From contig CM049307.1 in NCBI GenBank assembly GCA_026874595.1, positions 41,856,362 through 41,920,361 of the forward strand: a stretch of DNA of 64,000 bases. The letters are read 5' to 3'. The position numbers were made by a program, and so were the translations under genes. Shown piece after piece: positions 33,701 through 43,800 of the stretch. The DNA is from Sipunculus nudus (lineage: Eukaryota > Annelida > Sipuncula > Golfingiida > Sipunculidae). The notes under the pieces are model-generated. The model worked only from the letters and a program-made list of their open reading frames with translations, was not told the origin of the DNA and made no database searches. Positions within the stretch are counted from its first letter, which is position 1; every line of letters begins with the position of its first letter.

Positions 33701-35080
33701 TTTAGGAGCCGTAAAACGGTCAAAAGTAGGTCAACTGGGACGAAACGCGAACTCGATCTGTAACTGGTCTATATCTGCCCACACACCAAAAATCAGGCCA
33801 ATATCTGCAGGCATTGCGAAAAAAAGTCCGTACAACTGTTTGATTTCGGAAGGACGGAAGGACGGAAGGACGGAATGACGGACATGGGTAAAACTATATG
33901 CCCCGGCCACTTTGTGGCGGGGGCATAAAAATTAATATAAAAGCTCCAGTATCTGAATAACTAATACATTGATTGCTACGATTCTTTCCATGCATATCTT
34001 CATGCATGGAGTGTTTCATCATTTCCTGGACACAAGGCTTTGGACAAATAAACTTCTTACTTAGCATCTAGGCAGTTCCTGGTATAGAACCTTCTTGGAA
34101 AGACTGAATAAGGTCACTGTAACCTATTTCTAAGGACTATTGGCAAAATGCATGATTTTGAGCCTTATGGGAGTTATTTTAACCACTGTCCAAGGTTCCT
34201 TGAATTCAGCTGAGTGTCATGGCCCATGGGCCAGTTGTATTCTGTTAGGGTTGACTGAATGCTTTTATAATCCTCCAGGGAGTGAGCCATCTTTTATTTG
34301 ACGAACAACCACGAATGAGCGTGGTCAGCAATGACGCCGTTGTCGTTATGATCTCAACATCCTTTTTCCGGCAGCACACGGGTGATGACGTCATCCGATC
34401 CCTCAGAAGAAGCGTAGGTATTTGTTGGATATTTGGGAAATTTTCCAGACTTATAGTGGAAGCATGATATATCTGGCTCACCTATGTAAGTCAGAAATCA
34501 TAGCTTTAGCTTGGCAAAGATGTGTTTTAGATATGGTTTACATATAGATTGATATAACATTTATATTCGTAACTGTTCTTGTGATGTAAAAGTATAGTGA
34601 GTTGAACGTCACAAATGAAAGTACAATATGTATAAGCTGATTTATAAATTTTTTATATTTATGCTCATGCAATTTCCATTAATTTTTAATCGATAGGTAG
34701 AGGGATTATATAACTGTTTTAATTATACAGATATTTTTGTGCAAAGAAATCGTTGAAGATTCTTCCTCTCTTACCTTAATTATGTTATTAATTAACAGGT
34801 ATATTATAAGATGCATGCATGTGTCATCCTTCTTAGAATATATCGGAGACTTTGAAAATTCTAAATATATAATGATTTATTTGTTTTTAAATTTAAGGAA
34901 GTGCCATTTCCCCCCGAGAGTTATCTTGCGGAAAACCTGAAAGATTACACTGACTGGAGCGCCCACCGGCGGCGAGTTTATGAACGACTGGTGGCTCACA
35001 CATCACAGACAGTCAAACTACGAAAACAGTATACCAAGGCCTACCTCGGCCAGTACAATTATAGAACCGGGCCCACGTGA
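25179..35080 (+). CDS. CNBD2: CNBD2/CRIS-like cyclic-nucleotide-binding domain protein (C-terminal 438 codons)
   Basis: Ten exons with GT..AG boundaries and matching phases join into 438 residues plus stop: 25179-25237, 25375-25452, 25938-26001, 27418-27505, 27936-28165, 28791-29030, 29578-29659, 31216-31373, 34279-34413, 34898-35080. Residues 19-75 form the first half of a cyclic-nucleotide-binding beta-roll (FLRDISFLRGWPVDKLYINP, then RGQVLVKE, EWIYIVKEGSLSLIKKL). A low-complexity, Lys/Arg/Ser-rich insert of about 245 residues follows (76-319). Residues 320-378 give the second half (LERGQYFGVSHLLFDEQPRM). In the phosphate-binding cassette the usual FGE-AL-PRAA reads FGVSHLLFDEQPRM: the Pro-Arg is kept but the ribose-binding Glu is not. 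CNBD2 (mouse CRIS) acts in sperm cAMP signalling. The N-terminus is not found; an in-frame Met lies at codon 8 of the first exon. Confidence 0.75.
25375..25452 (+). CDS. CNBD2: CNBD2-like exon b
   Basis: Acceptor GATGTTTACAG, donor CGA|GTAAGT. It encodes DISFLRGWPVDKLYINPAVC and the following MVQHF, the first strands of the beta-roll. Confidence 0.75.
25938..26001 (+). CDS. CNBD2: CNBD2-like exon c
   Basis: Acceptor ATATTTCAG, donor GAG|GTGAGT. It encodes RGQVLVKEHRKAPEWIYIVK then E, matching the G-x-x-(I/V)-x-x-x-(G/E)...(I/V)-Y-(I/V)-(I/V)-x-x-G core of cyclic-nucleotide-binding domains. Confidence 0.75.
26885..27098. mobile_element. Fold-back MITE in intron 3 of the CNBD2-like gene
   Basis: Long inverted arms: CACAGACGCTTGAATCCCTA at the left pairs with AGGGATTCAAGCGCCTGTG at the right, and the similarity continues inwards to TACGACGAAATCA / TGATTTCGTCGTA. 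About 80-bp arms flank a loop of about 55 bp. It is flanked by GATTCATT (26877-26884) and, overlapping its last base, GATTCACT (27098-27105), an imperfect 8-bp duplication. Confidence 0.75.
27418..27505 (+). CDS. CNBD2: CNBD2-like exon d
   Basis: Acceptor ATGTTTTACAG, donor ACAG|GTAAAT. It starts GSLSLIKKLQGVQPKKPPII, the last strand of the half-roll, and then enters the insert. Confidence 0.75.
27860..27934. repeat. (TTA)n/(ATT)n trinucleotide repeat abutting a splice acceptor
   Basis: Interrupted ATT/TTA triplets run to the very CAG acceptor of exon e at 27935, replacing the polypyrimidine tract. Confidence 0.85.
27936..28165 (+). CDS. CNBD2: CNBD2-like exon e
   Basis: Acceptor TTATTCAG, donor CTT|GTATGT. 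It encodes basic, Gln-rich insert sequence beginning PVMKRPADTSGLFKKQTRFK and ending EMEIRL. It is probably disordered. Confidence 0.7.
28322..28400. mobile_element. Single end of a Tc1/mariner-type MITE
   Basis: TACAGTTGAACCTCTTTAAT resembles the end of the complete MITE at 43148-43331 (TACAGTGAAACCTCG). No matching right end is visible. Confidence 0.3.
28791..29030 (+). CDS. CNBD2: CNBD2-like exon f
   Basis: Acceptor ATTATTTGAAG, donor AAG|GTGAAG (weaker than the others). It encodes 80 residues in phase 0, from EKSLPGLYNTLDRLGTVNYD to an acidic/polar linker and a basic end TKTKK. Confidence 0.65.
29214..29445. repeat. Polypyrimidine (TTTC)n-like tract
   Basis: About 230 bp of irregular TTTC/CTTT repeats in intron 6, between exons f and g. 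Confidence 0.8.
29578..29659 (+). CDS. CNBD2: CNBD2-like exon g
   Basis: Acceptor TTCATGCAG, donor CCG|GTAAGA. It encodes GTYMTTASLTRTKHLDVPSP and seven further residues of the insert. Confidence 0.7.
30130..30166. repeat. Poly-G tract followed by a poly-T tract
   Basis: A run of about ten G is followed by about sixteen T, in intron 7. Confidence 0.8.
30649..30708. repeat. (AT)n microsatellite
   Basis: About 60 bp of AT dinucleotides in intron 7 of the CNBD2-like gene. Confidence 0.9.
31216..31373 (+). CDS. CNBD2: CNBD2-like exon h
   Basis: Acceptor ATATACGCAG, donor TTT|GTGAGT. It closes the insert (RREKRKKMKADRT) and resumes the beta-roll with LLQPLFILVQVLERGQYF. Confidence 0.75.
32033..33930 (+). 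mobile_element. Family 3 element with 180-bp satellite core
   Basis: The 5' end AAACTAGATGTGTCGGAACG contains the hairpin GTGTCG-gaa-CGACAC (32042-32056), then X = ATGCCCCCGCC (32059-32069). After the array come GGAC/GGAAGGAC repeats (33848-33890) and the stem-loop ATGCCCCGGCCAC-ttt-GTGGCGGGGGCAT (33898-33926), whose right arm is the reverse complement of X, then AAAA. Confidence 0.65.
32100..33845 (+). repeat. Tandem array, ten units of about 180 bp
   Basis: The phrase CTCGATCTGTAACTGGTC or a close variant recurs near 32171, 32351, 32532, 32694, 32856, 33036, 33215, 33395, 33575 and 33755. Spacing is 179-181 bp except for two 162-bp units sharing the same 18-bp deletion. Within units, TTTTTCATGAAA and TATCTGCAGGCATTGCG are conserved. 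Confidence 0.9.
34279..34413 (+). CDS. CNBD2: CNBD2-like exon i
   Basis: Acceptor ATAATCCTCCAG, donor AGC|GTAGGT. It encodes 45 residues from GVSHLLFDEQPRMSVVSNDA to DDVIRSLRRS: the phosphate-binding-cassette equivalent and the end of the cyclic-nucleotide domain. Confidence 0.8.
34898..35080 (+). CDS. CNBD2: CNBD2-like exon j (terminal)
   Basis: Acceptor TTTAAATTTAAG; 60 codons then TGA. It encodes EVPFPPESYLAENLKDYTDW and a basic helical tail ending YLGQYNYRTGPT. AATAAA lies 130 bp downstream. Confidence 0.8.
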   Translation, partial: EVPFPPESYLAENLKDYTDWSAHRRRVYERLVAHTSQTVKLRKQYTKAYLGQYNYRTGPT

Positions 35081-35209
35081 TATTGTAACAGTATTCACTT
35101 GTCGTAACTCTAATGCATATACTAATGTAATACATTATATAATATAATTATCCCCGTGTCCCGTTTAATATGCCATATGAAGCTAAATGTATATGTATAT
35201 TCAATATTT

Positions 35210-35215
35210 AATAAA
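35210..35215 (+). terminator. Polyadenylation signal AATAAA
   Basis: AATAAA about 130 bp after the stop of the CNBD2-like gene, in an AT-rich 3' UTR. Confidence 0.6.
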
Positions 35216-35229
35216 TTTCCTACAGTTTT

Positions 35230-36980
35230 ATATAAAGTTATTATTACATATTTGAAGATATTTTAAGTTATACGTGTTTCTTGGTGACCAATGTCAAGAG
35301 GAAGAACAGTCCCAAAAAAAGCAGTTTTAGTGTCAACCAATATCACAAAACACAAACGTACACCCACACTTAGTTGTACACCTCTGGCATCCATGTGAAC
35401 TCATTCGCAAGCCAACGGATTCGGCAGAGGAATTCGGAGTGCATGTGAATGTTGTTGTGGAGGCAGTGAAAAATGGACGTTATGCAGTATCCTTTGTTAC
35501 CCTATTTCGGCCCTCTGTCATCGAAAAGTCTACGACCAGCATATACTAGCTGTCAGAGTGCTGTTACATCCTTCATAAAAGGCTCTATGAGAATGTAAAT
35601 ATTTTCGTCATTTAAGACAACGCCTCCCAGTCTTCAAGTACGCCGTCACTTGACAAAAACCAGGCCAAATGTTAGCATGTGTAATATACTTCATAACAAC
35701 ACCTATAGCGAAAAAAATCGGTTTAACTCAGCATATTGGTAAACCTTTCCGTATGTTTGTTGAATTTCCGACCGCATTGCTTATAACGGGTAATGGACGC
35801 AACTAATTCGTTAGTGTCGCGACGGACTTTCAGTTTATGTTGCAAGTTCACATGTATTATTTTGTGTTGCTTCATCATTGGTAGCCTAATTTTAAGTCTA
35901 TGGGGTGTTTAGCACATTACGAATGCAGCATGATGGAAGACGACTGCGATGCATATATCGATATGGCTTGTATCACGACTCGAGTTATAGGCTTATACCA
36001 GCCGAATATTAGGGCCTACTGAGTTGTGTTTACGGCTACCTCCTTCGCAGACCTCTTCCCCCGTTTGGAGGCTTCAAGTGTCCAATTCTGCACTGTTATA
36101 TAGACTATTAATTATACTGACTTGTATGATGCGCGCTTTCAGCAGGGAGCGTGCCTCACCGTCGTTACATTGTTAAAGGGATTTGCACATTCCTTTAATT
36201 TATTTTTTTTTTTTTTTGCTTCTAGTGTTAAAATTATACGGTTACCGATAAATGGCAACTGTTTACTAAAGATAATCCCTAGAAAGTTTCATAAAAATAG
36301 GCCAGAAAACGTCAATCTTTCGTTAAACAAGCTGTTCGTTTTGTATATATCCTATTGTTTCTATATATATAACAATGGGGGGGGGGGGGCGCCTAAAAAA
36401 TCCGAAACTTTCATCAAGGACATCTGGCAGAAAGTCAGACAAACCAAGTTTTGCAAACCGCATTTTGCAATAATACATCTTTCAACTTAATTCCGCATAT
36501 ATGCAACAAACCACGTTCAGTTAAATGTTTTATTTCTGTCTGTCATCACAGGCGCATGTTTTGTGGTTACCAAGAGCTCGTAGATAGACAAACTCATACA
36601 CCCATCACAGAGACGTTTTACATAAATCCTACAGATAAATCAGGTCAATAGATGACTTTAACTGTAGCGTTTGTATCATCTTTATTTTCCTTCACGAATT
36701 AAACCAACAGGACAGCAACTCTGTATCTACCATGACATTCATAATCCCCTCATAAGAATTCCCAAGTATGCACATTTTAATTTGTCCCACTAAGTTAGCA
36801 TTCATTCATTTAAAATATATCCAGTAGTGTTTAATTTTTTTTCACCAACAAAAGAGCAATGGTTAGCCTGTCCTTTCCCAATATCATTTTAGTTTTGCTT
36901 TATACAAAGTTTCCCAAAATAACCATCACAGCACACATTACCTTGCCTACAATTGTTTATCACCTTGTTATGGGTCTGCG
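35230..36980. other. Intergenic stretch without a recognised gene
   Basis: No exon met both splice and codon criteria. Poly-T (36206-36220) and poly-G (36376-36390) tracts are present. Confidence 0.35.
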
Positions 36981-36989
36981 TTTTGGTAA

Positions 36990-37330
36990 ACACAGTCCAC
37001 GTGTGTCTGTTTACCATAACAAGGCCGCGTGTCCTGAGGTCCGATTGTGAGCCTCAACACGCTGTGTTTTAGCCAGCGGGAAATGTAATATATTTTTGTG
37101 CCAAGTCAGTCGGGGCATCTTCTGATTGACACGTGTTGTGAGTCCAACGCGCAGTGTGTATGTTGACACCTGTGATCGCGCCAGGTCTACTGTTTTTAAC
37201 ACTGGTTTACAGGAGTAAGCAAACGGTTTCATGGCAATATTTTGGCAGGTACCCATTTATTTGAAAGGGAAGAAGCTATTTTTCGTGTTAACTCAACATG
37301 CTTTTAGGTGATTGGGCCCCTTTAACTACG
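36990..37330. repeat. Dispersed repeat R, copy 1 (partial)
   Basis: It shares GTTTACAGGAGTAAGCAAAC and neighbouring phrases with 55080-55620 and 57345-57850. On the - strand all three read as ORFs containing KPFAYSC or a variant. Confidence 0.5.
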
Positions 37331-38329
37331 CGCCTTTGTCAAAGATCGGAAATGTCGTTCGAGATGCATAATATGTATGTTTCCATGTATACGTGTGTTT
37401 ATAGTTGGGCAGATGAGTACAGATTAATGTAGTACAGATAAATGTAGATTCAGATAAAATACAGTATATGCAACCATAAAAATGGCAGGACACACAAAAT
37501 TTGATCAAATCATACCATGCATACTAATGGAAATACTCTTTTCTTCCGAGTACAAGAGCCACATTCAAAGGCCACTGTATTTCCATTGCCATGACATACA
37601 TACTGATATCAGAAGTGACGACATAGGGGGCAATATCAACCCAGTATTAGTTTTATCCTGGAAAAATTGTGTTGTACGTCTGCATGTTTCTGAATTACAA
37701 CTTGAAGGAGCAAATTCATGAAATCATCATATAACGCTAAGGAAGAGATCAAATTTGGACCAGTTGTAGTCATTTTTGGTAGATCCAAAGGGTTTATTTA
37801 GTGTATCCGTTTTATATGTAGCAACATTAATAATATAGGTTAGACAGTCGCACACATTTTTAAACCCTTTGTGAAACTTTTCTTTTTTTATTTTTTTTAA
37901 TGACTATATCATTGTACAAATGGTGCGCTGCATATGGGCTCTAAATTATAATGTTTTCACTGGCAAAGTCTATTTGTTCATATTATTAATAAGCAACTAC
38001 ATATGGCGCGCAGCGTTCCTGTTTCAATATAGAAAATTATGATTTATTTCTAGAGGTCTATCTATGTATAAATTGTCAAGACACACCGGTTAACCCCCCG
38101 GACTGAAAAAATATATATATTTGGGCGAAGATCGAGAAAAGAAAGAGTTCAATTATAAAAAAAGTGTGAAAAAATTGTATCCTTTTGATAAAAACAAGCT
38201 TTAATTTATAACTTATAAATTAATATTTTCTTTGAGCTTCGGGCAATTATTAGAATCGGTTTACTTTTAATAATGTTACTGAAGGTTCAAATGATGCACA
38301 CTTATGTTTTTATAAATATTAAAACGATA

Positions 38330-40402
38330 CCTACAGGCCTAAGCGAACCTGTGCAATGGTATATACACCAGGTATAATACTTCAATGCTGGACCATTACT
38401 TTTCAAGTACATGTGTAACATGTACATGAACGATGCAAGTTCTAAAGATTTTGAACAAGAACCAATTACACAAACAACACTGCTGAAATACAGGCATGGT
38501 TGCACACAATACAAAAACGATTGAAAGTGGCCACACCAATCTTGTATTCGACAACGCTATCCAATATGTATAAATATGCACAATTTCAGGCTGATATATC
38601 AAATCACTCCTGAGAAATAAGCGGGCAAATACACTGTGCAAAAATCATTATAGGTGGCGACACCAGTATTATGAACGAGAAAGCCATCAAAGATGCATAG
38701 ACAGGTTAAAATATCAGGCCAATTCATCAAACTTTTCTTGAGTCCAGTGCACTGGGCTAACCATGCTCTAGTCACTGGCTCTAGTCACTGCACTGAGTGA
38801 ACTCTTGACCTGCATCTGGCTGCACTGACACTCTTGACCTGTACCTGGCTGCACTGAGTGAACTCTTGACCAGTTACATAATCTGACACAGTTGGCAGTC
38901 TGCCTAAGCTTAGATAGATCCAGACTGTGTTTTGGCGTGTAGCAAAATTTGAAATATTTGGCAGTCTGCCAAGCTTTTTATAGATACAGACTCAATCTTT
39001 GGCTATAGGTAAATTGGTTTACACATACTGAAAGACGTTGACTACAATGCTATTTTTTAAGCTTGCATATTCATAAAAAAAATTTTTATCAACATGTTTA
39101 GAATAATAAAAGATGTAGTCCTGTCATTGTTAAAGTCCAATAACTCTGCCAACAATAATTTAAATAAACTTGAACAAAAGCCTCCTAAGAATCATTTTGT
39201 GCAAAGTTACAGAAGTTGAAAAACCAGTTTTGCAGAAGAAGACTTTTGCAGCCCTCATTTTGAAATAGGCTTACTAATGGCCGCAAGACCAAACTACAGC
39301 TATCTATGACTCTGCCAAAAATCAACAAACCCAAACTATTCTTTTACAATTGAAAGAACCCTACCCTAGGATAGTACTAGTGAAAAATTAAACAATTCAG
39401 GTTGACAGTTTCACCATAAAATAATTCTAAACTGAAAGAGGCTAAAATTATGAGTGTTTTGTCAGTAATAAGCAGGTTGATGTAGGCTGCATAAAAAAAA
39501 GTGCAATTTCAAATATATGACATGTGACCAACATTTGTACAAATCTTGGTGATGCTGGCTCCTGTCTTTTCTGAGATTAGTATGTGTCTGCTTACTTGGT
39601 CAAATGACTAAGTTCAAATTCCTCGGCCAAAATTCATCAAACCTAAACCATTTGACCAAACTTGAGAGAGCTTATCTTTGGGATTATTTATGTGAAATAC
39701 TGAACAATTTGGCTGAATGATTTCGGAGAAAAAGATTTTCAATTTTTTTTAGCATTTTCCTCCTAAAATGTAAGTTAATGCAGGTGCCGCTACAAAACGC
39801 TCAATCTTACATTTGATATGCGAAAGATTTTGGCATAAAGTTAGAGGATTCTAGTTCCTGTCATTCCTGAGAAATTATGGGTTAATGTACTGATGACGGA
39901 TGACTATCGTACAGAAAAGGTTGATGCAGGTGGTGCCACTAATACATCAAATTCATATATGAGTCATGTGACCAACATTTGTATAAAATTTGAAGATAGC
40001 TCCAGCTGTTTCTGACGTGGTAAATTTCGTATCCTTTTTTGGCCAAATGACATAGTTCAGCTTCCTGCAACTCGGCTAAAATTCACCAAACTGGAACCAT
40101 TCGAACAAACTTGAGATGTGTGGTTTCAGGGATTATTTTTGTTATATTGGACAATTTGGCTGAACAGTTTCAGAGAAGATTTTTAAAGTTTGTTAAGGTT
40201 TTTCCTGGTAAAATCTAAGTAAATGCAGATATCAAAAACAATAAGTTCAATCCGATCATGTTGTCATGTGACAGATTTTTCCACAAAAATTTGATGCTGT
40301 CAGCTCTAACGGTGTTTGAGATAGCATATAGGTTAACGTACGGTGGACGGACAAATTAGCAATGATAAAGACGAGATGGGGAGTTCTGTGAATTTGCTAA
40401 AT
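38330..40402 (+). mobile_element. Family 5 element, copy F
   Basis: The 5' region has CTACAGGCCTAAGCGAACCT with X = AGCGAACCTGTG (38342-38353). The 3' region has GGTGGACGGACAAA (about 40342) and a decayed X' (CTGTGAATTTGCTAAAT, about 40386-40402). The body has irregular repeats such as CATGTGACCAACATTTGTA (39522, 39967) and AACCATT.GA.CAAACTTGAG. It is collinear with copy G. Confidence 0.5.
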
Positions 40403-40751
40403 AGCGCTACCATTTGTTTAATTATGATCCAAATGTGCAAGGACTATATATCTACAATCTTACCGTAAAAATCGTGCATGGAAATAAGTGGGGACATTAT
40501 ACTGATTAACACATAATGCATTACACGCAAACATACAGTCGAAAAACTTGAAGAGAACTACTTTATATGTCTCAATAACAATTTTTTTATTCACACATTT
40601 TAGTTCATTGTTTTCATCACAGGTGCCAGCACATGTCATTTCTCACACTTCTCTCGCTATCTACTATAAACATCTACTTGTATTCTAGATTATACACGTA
40701 GACTAACACATATATGCCCATAATGCGTGAATAATGATCGACAACTAAGCC

Positions 40752-40757
40752 TTTATT
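40752..40757 (-). terminator. Polyadenylation signal AATAAA (- strand)
   Basis: TTTATT on the + strand, 31 bases past the stop codon of the - strand terminal exon at 40788. Confidence 0.5.
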
Positions 40758-40787
40758 AAACACTATATGAAATACATATAATATATT

Positions 40788-40885
40788 CTATATATGAACG
40801 CTGTACCATAAAGGACGAACACGAGGTTTTCGATTATTGCTCAAAAGATAACTCCACCCTGCTCGGACTGTAACTGGAACTCCTC
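40788..40885 (-). CDS. Membrane protein terminal exon
   Basis: Acceptor TTTTTTTACAAG. Continuing the phase from 43930 gives GVPVTVRAGWSYLLSNNRKP and RVRPLWYSVHI, then TAG, with AATAAA 31 bases later. In another frame EEFQLQSEQGGVIF and a stop could be read, but the phase of the upstream donor selects the first. Confidence 0.55.
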
Positions 40886-43800
40886 CTTGTAAAAAAATAA
40901 AGGTAAAAGGTACAATTCTATACTGCACTCAAATATTTTAATGTGTGATGTCAGACGTGAACGTATAATTGAGAAATTAGACATGTAGTTCTGCCATGAT
41001 CTAATTTAAATACTTTATGAGCACTTTCTTCTTGTTTCAATAGTAGACCCTACATGCATGCCGTTTGCATTCGTAATATTATTAACACACAATCTTCACA
41101 AATACTGGTATACATATATGGACAGCGGGGGTGCGGAAACATGATATCGCAAGAAAGTTAGTATTAGCTGCATTAATTATACGGTGTACGTATCCAGGAT
41201 CCTACACAGCTTAGCGTGGGGAGAGAGCTGTAGGGATAAGTTAGTATATATAAATAATTATTCCAGGGTGATACGGTTTTTTTTGTATTATTATGGTATT
41301 TGTCCTCTTATGTATATTGTTTTTACTGAAAATAAATACTGTCATACAATATGTTATAATTACATATAAACATAATTACTCATAGACCTACTGATTACAT
41401 GTTATAAATAACCGCCCTGGTTGATCAATTTGATCATACAATATCGGGGCAATAAGTATAAGCAGAATATGAATAAATGCATATGGTATTATCCTAAAAG
41501 TATCACATCTCAGGATGGCATGGCATTATACAACCACATGTATAATAATGATATCACACCTGATTGCGTACAATGTCAGGACTATTTTTTGAGGATTTAA
41601 CACAACACGACATATATTGTTACATGTTTTGCACATACAGTGGAACCCCACAATTACGCGGCCACCTAGTGGACACCCAAAAGTGGTCGTAAATTTTAGG
41701 TGGTCTTATTTGTTAAATTCTAAGTTGCCTGGATCATATATTCGGGACCAGGAACATTGTCGTATTTGTGGGGTGGTCGAAATGATGGGCTGCTTCCAAT
41801 GTACACGTGCAATTTATTCCAGGCCCAAAGTCTGTTTGCGTATTTTAGATTTATGTAACAATCTTAAACTAAACCAACAATTTTCTTCAATTAATCCAGC
41901 TTGCAGAATACAATAAAACATCCAATTTTACCATATCATCATAACAAAGATTTAATTGCAGAACTTTACAAAGAGCAAGATCAAATGATCAAATCTTACA
42001 TCATTGAAAATCCAACACATATACCCAGATTTGGTGATCAAAACAAAGAAAAGACCACATGGTCAAATGCTTACACTACTGGCCACGAATCCGGCAAATG
42101 CTTTCCCTTTTTTGTGATAAGGGGTACTTGATTAGCAGAAGCATATCAGGGGGGGGGCCAGGGAGTCCATATATATACCCCCCATTTTCAGCCACAACAA
42201 CCATTTCTTAAGGGTTTCAGACCGATTTGCAGCATGGAGCCCCCCCCCCCCCCCAACACACACACTTTTTCGAGACTTCGGGACCCCCCCACTTTTTCCA
42301 GACTTTGGGACCTTTTTTATAGGCTTTGTCATTAGTCCTCCTCTCCTGGGTTAGACCTGGCCCCCCCCCCCCCCCTTTCCTAAATCCTAGTAGAGAAGGT
42401 AAGCTACAGCGTACAGAACATCAGATACAAAATAAAATAGTGTCAATAAAAAAAAACCCCGAGATATACAGTAGTCTTTTAATGTAATGAACACTTTTCT
42501 TGCTGATATGGTGGTTCAGTGAAAAAGGTGAGAAACTGAATGTAATATTTTAAGTATGAATAAACCAGTGACTAATACATTACATACAAATTTATTTTAA
42601 AATATTGCTTGAAAATCATTTGACTAAATGCTAAAATATGTAAAATTAAACCAAAAAATAAATCAAAAGGATCAGACAATGAATAAAAAAATATGAAATT
42701 GACCTAAATGTGACATGGCATGGTACAAGAGTTTTACATACAGCACAATGGCGCCACCTATTGGTGATTTGGTAATGACAGATTTTGGTGTATGTTGAAA
42801 AATGAACCACCTTAAACAAAGATTTTTTTTTTATAATAAAACAATAAAATCTAGGAATTAACAAAATAGATTGCTGATTCATGAAATCTTCAACTAAAAA
42901 AATATACCTAAATCACATATGAACACATTTCATATAAACAATCATGACAAAAATATTGCAAATTAATTAAAGGCCAATAATGTTACATGCTCAGGCAATA
43001 AAAATATAAATATATAAACTGAAAGATGTTTGGTTTATACACATGAAAGAAAAATGTAATTAACTTTTGATCTGAAAGATACTATATAAATTTCATGCAG
43101 TATATAATGCTTCACACATACATACACATTTATATATAATTTAAATACAGTGAAACCTCGATGTGTCGAAGTCGAAGGCACCCTCAGAAAACTTCAACAC
43201 ATCCGAGGTTCGACACAAGCAGGTTTTATTTGGTAATAATTTAACTTGATTTGTCCGGAATATCAAGTCTGTAACTTCAACATAAACGGGGTATTCGACT
43301 TAAGCGAGTTAGACACAACGAGGTTTCACTGTATATACCAATAGACAGCAACTGGTGTTAACATTGATAACTGCCTTTCTACCATACTGACCCATACAAA
43401 ATAAACTTTCAGAAGTACACAGTCTGACCTCTGTGAAAAAAAAAGGTGAGCATTAGAGCAGAAAGGAGTATACTCAAATTTGAGTACTTCTGAATTGCTG
43501 ATTCAGTCCCAGAGTAGTATTTAAGTTGACCTAAATTTTGTTTAGAAATGATACATTTCCAAACAAATAAAACATGGAGTGCTCACCATGTTTTCAAAGT
43601 GCATCCAGGCTATATTCACCTTGAAAACAGGATTCATCTTAGAATCAACAACATGTATTGTTAAACCTTCATGTGTGTGCACAACATATGACTAACAGAC
43701 GTTTGTTACAGAAAAACATTGTATAGCTCATCTCTATGACATCTATGTGTTCCCATATGATAATCCTTGGTATTCTATAGTCATGGAAATTATTCTACAT

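Larger units (their letters stand above)
31783..34234 (-). mobile_element. Family 1 element, copy D, in intron 8
   Basis: The + strand start TTTTAAGCTCAACTGACTGA and TCATCTGAGCT form the hairpin end, followed by GTCCGTTGTCCATCCGTC repeats. The other end is TTCAGCTGAGTGTCATGGCC with the palindrome GGCCCATGGGCC (34221-34232). It contains a family 3 satellite element (32033-33930) and accounts for most of the length of intron 8 (31374-34278). Confidence 0.6.

Noticed and set aside
32100-33845. Possible CRISPR array
   Set aside because: Units are 180-bp direct tandem repeats without short repeats and unique spacers, and the window is eukaryotic.
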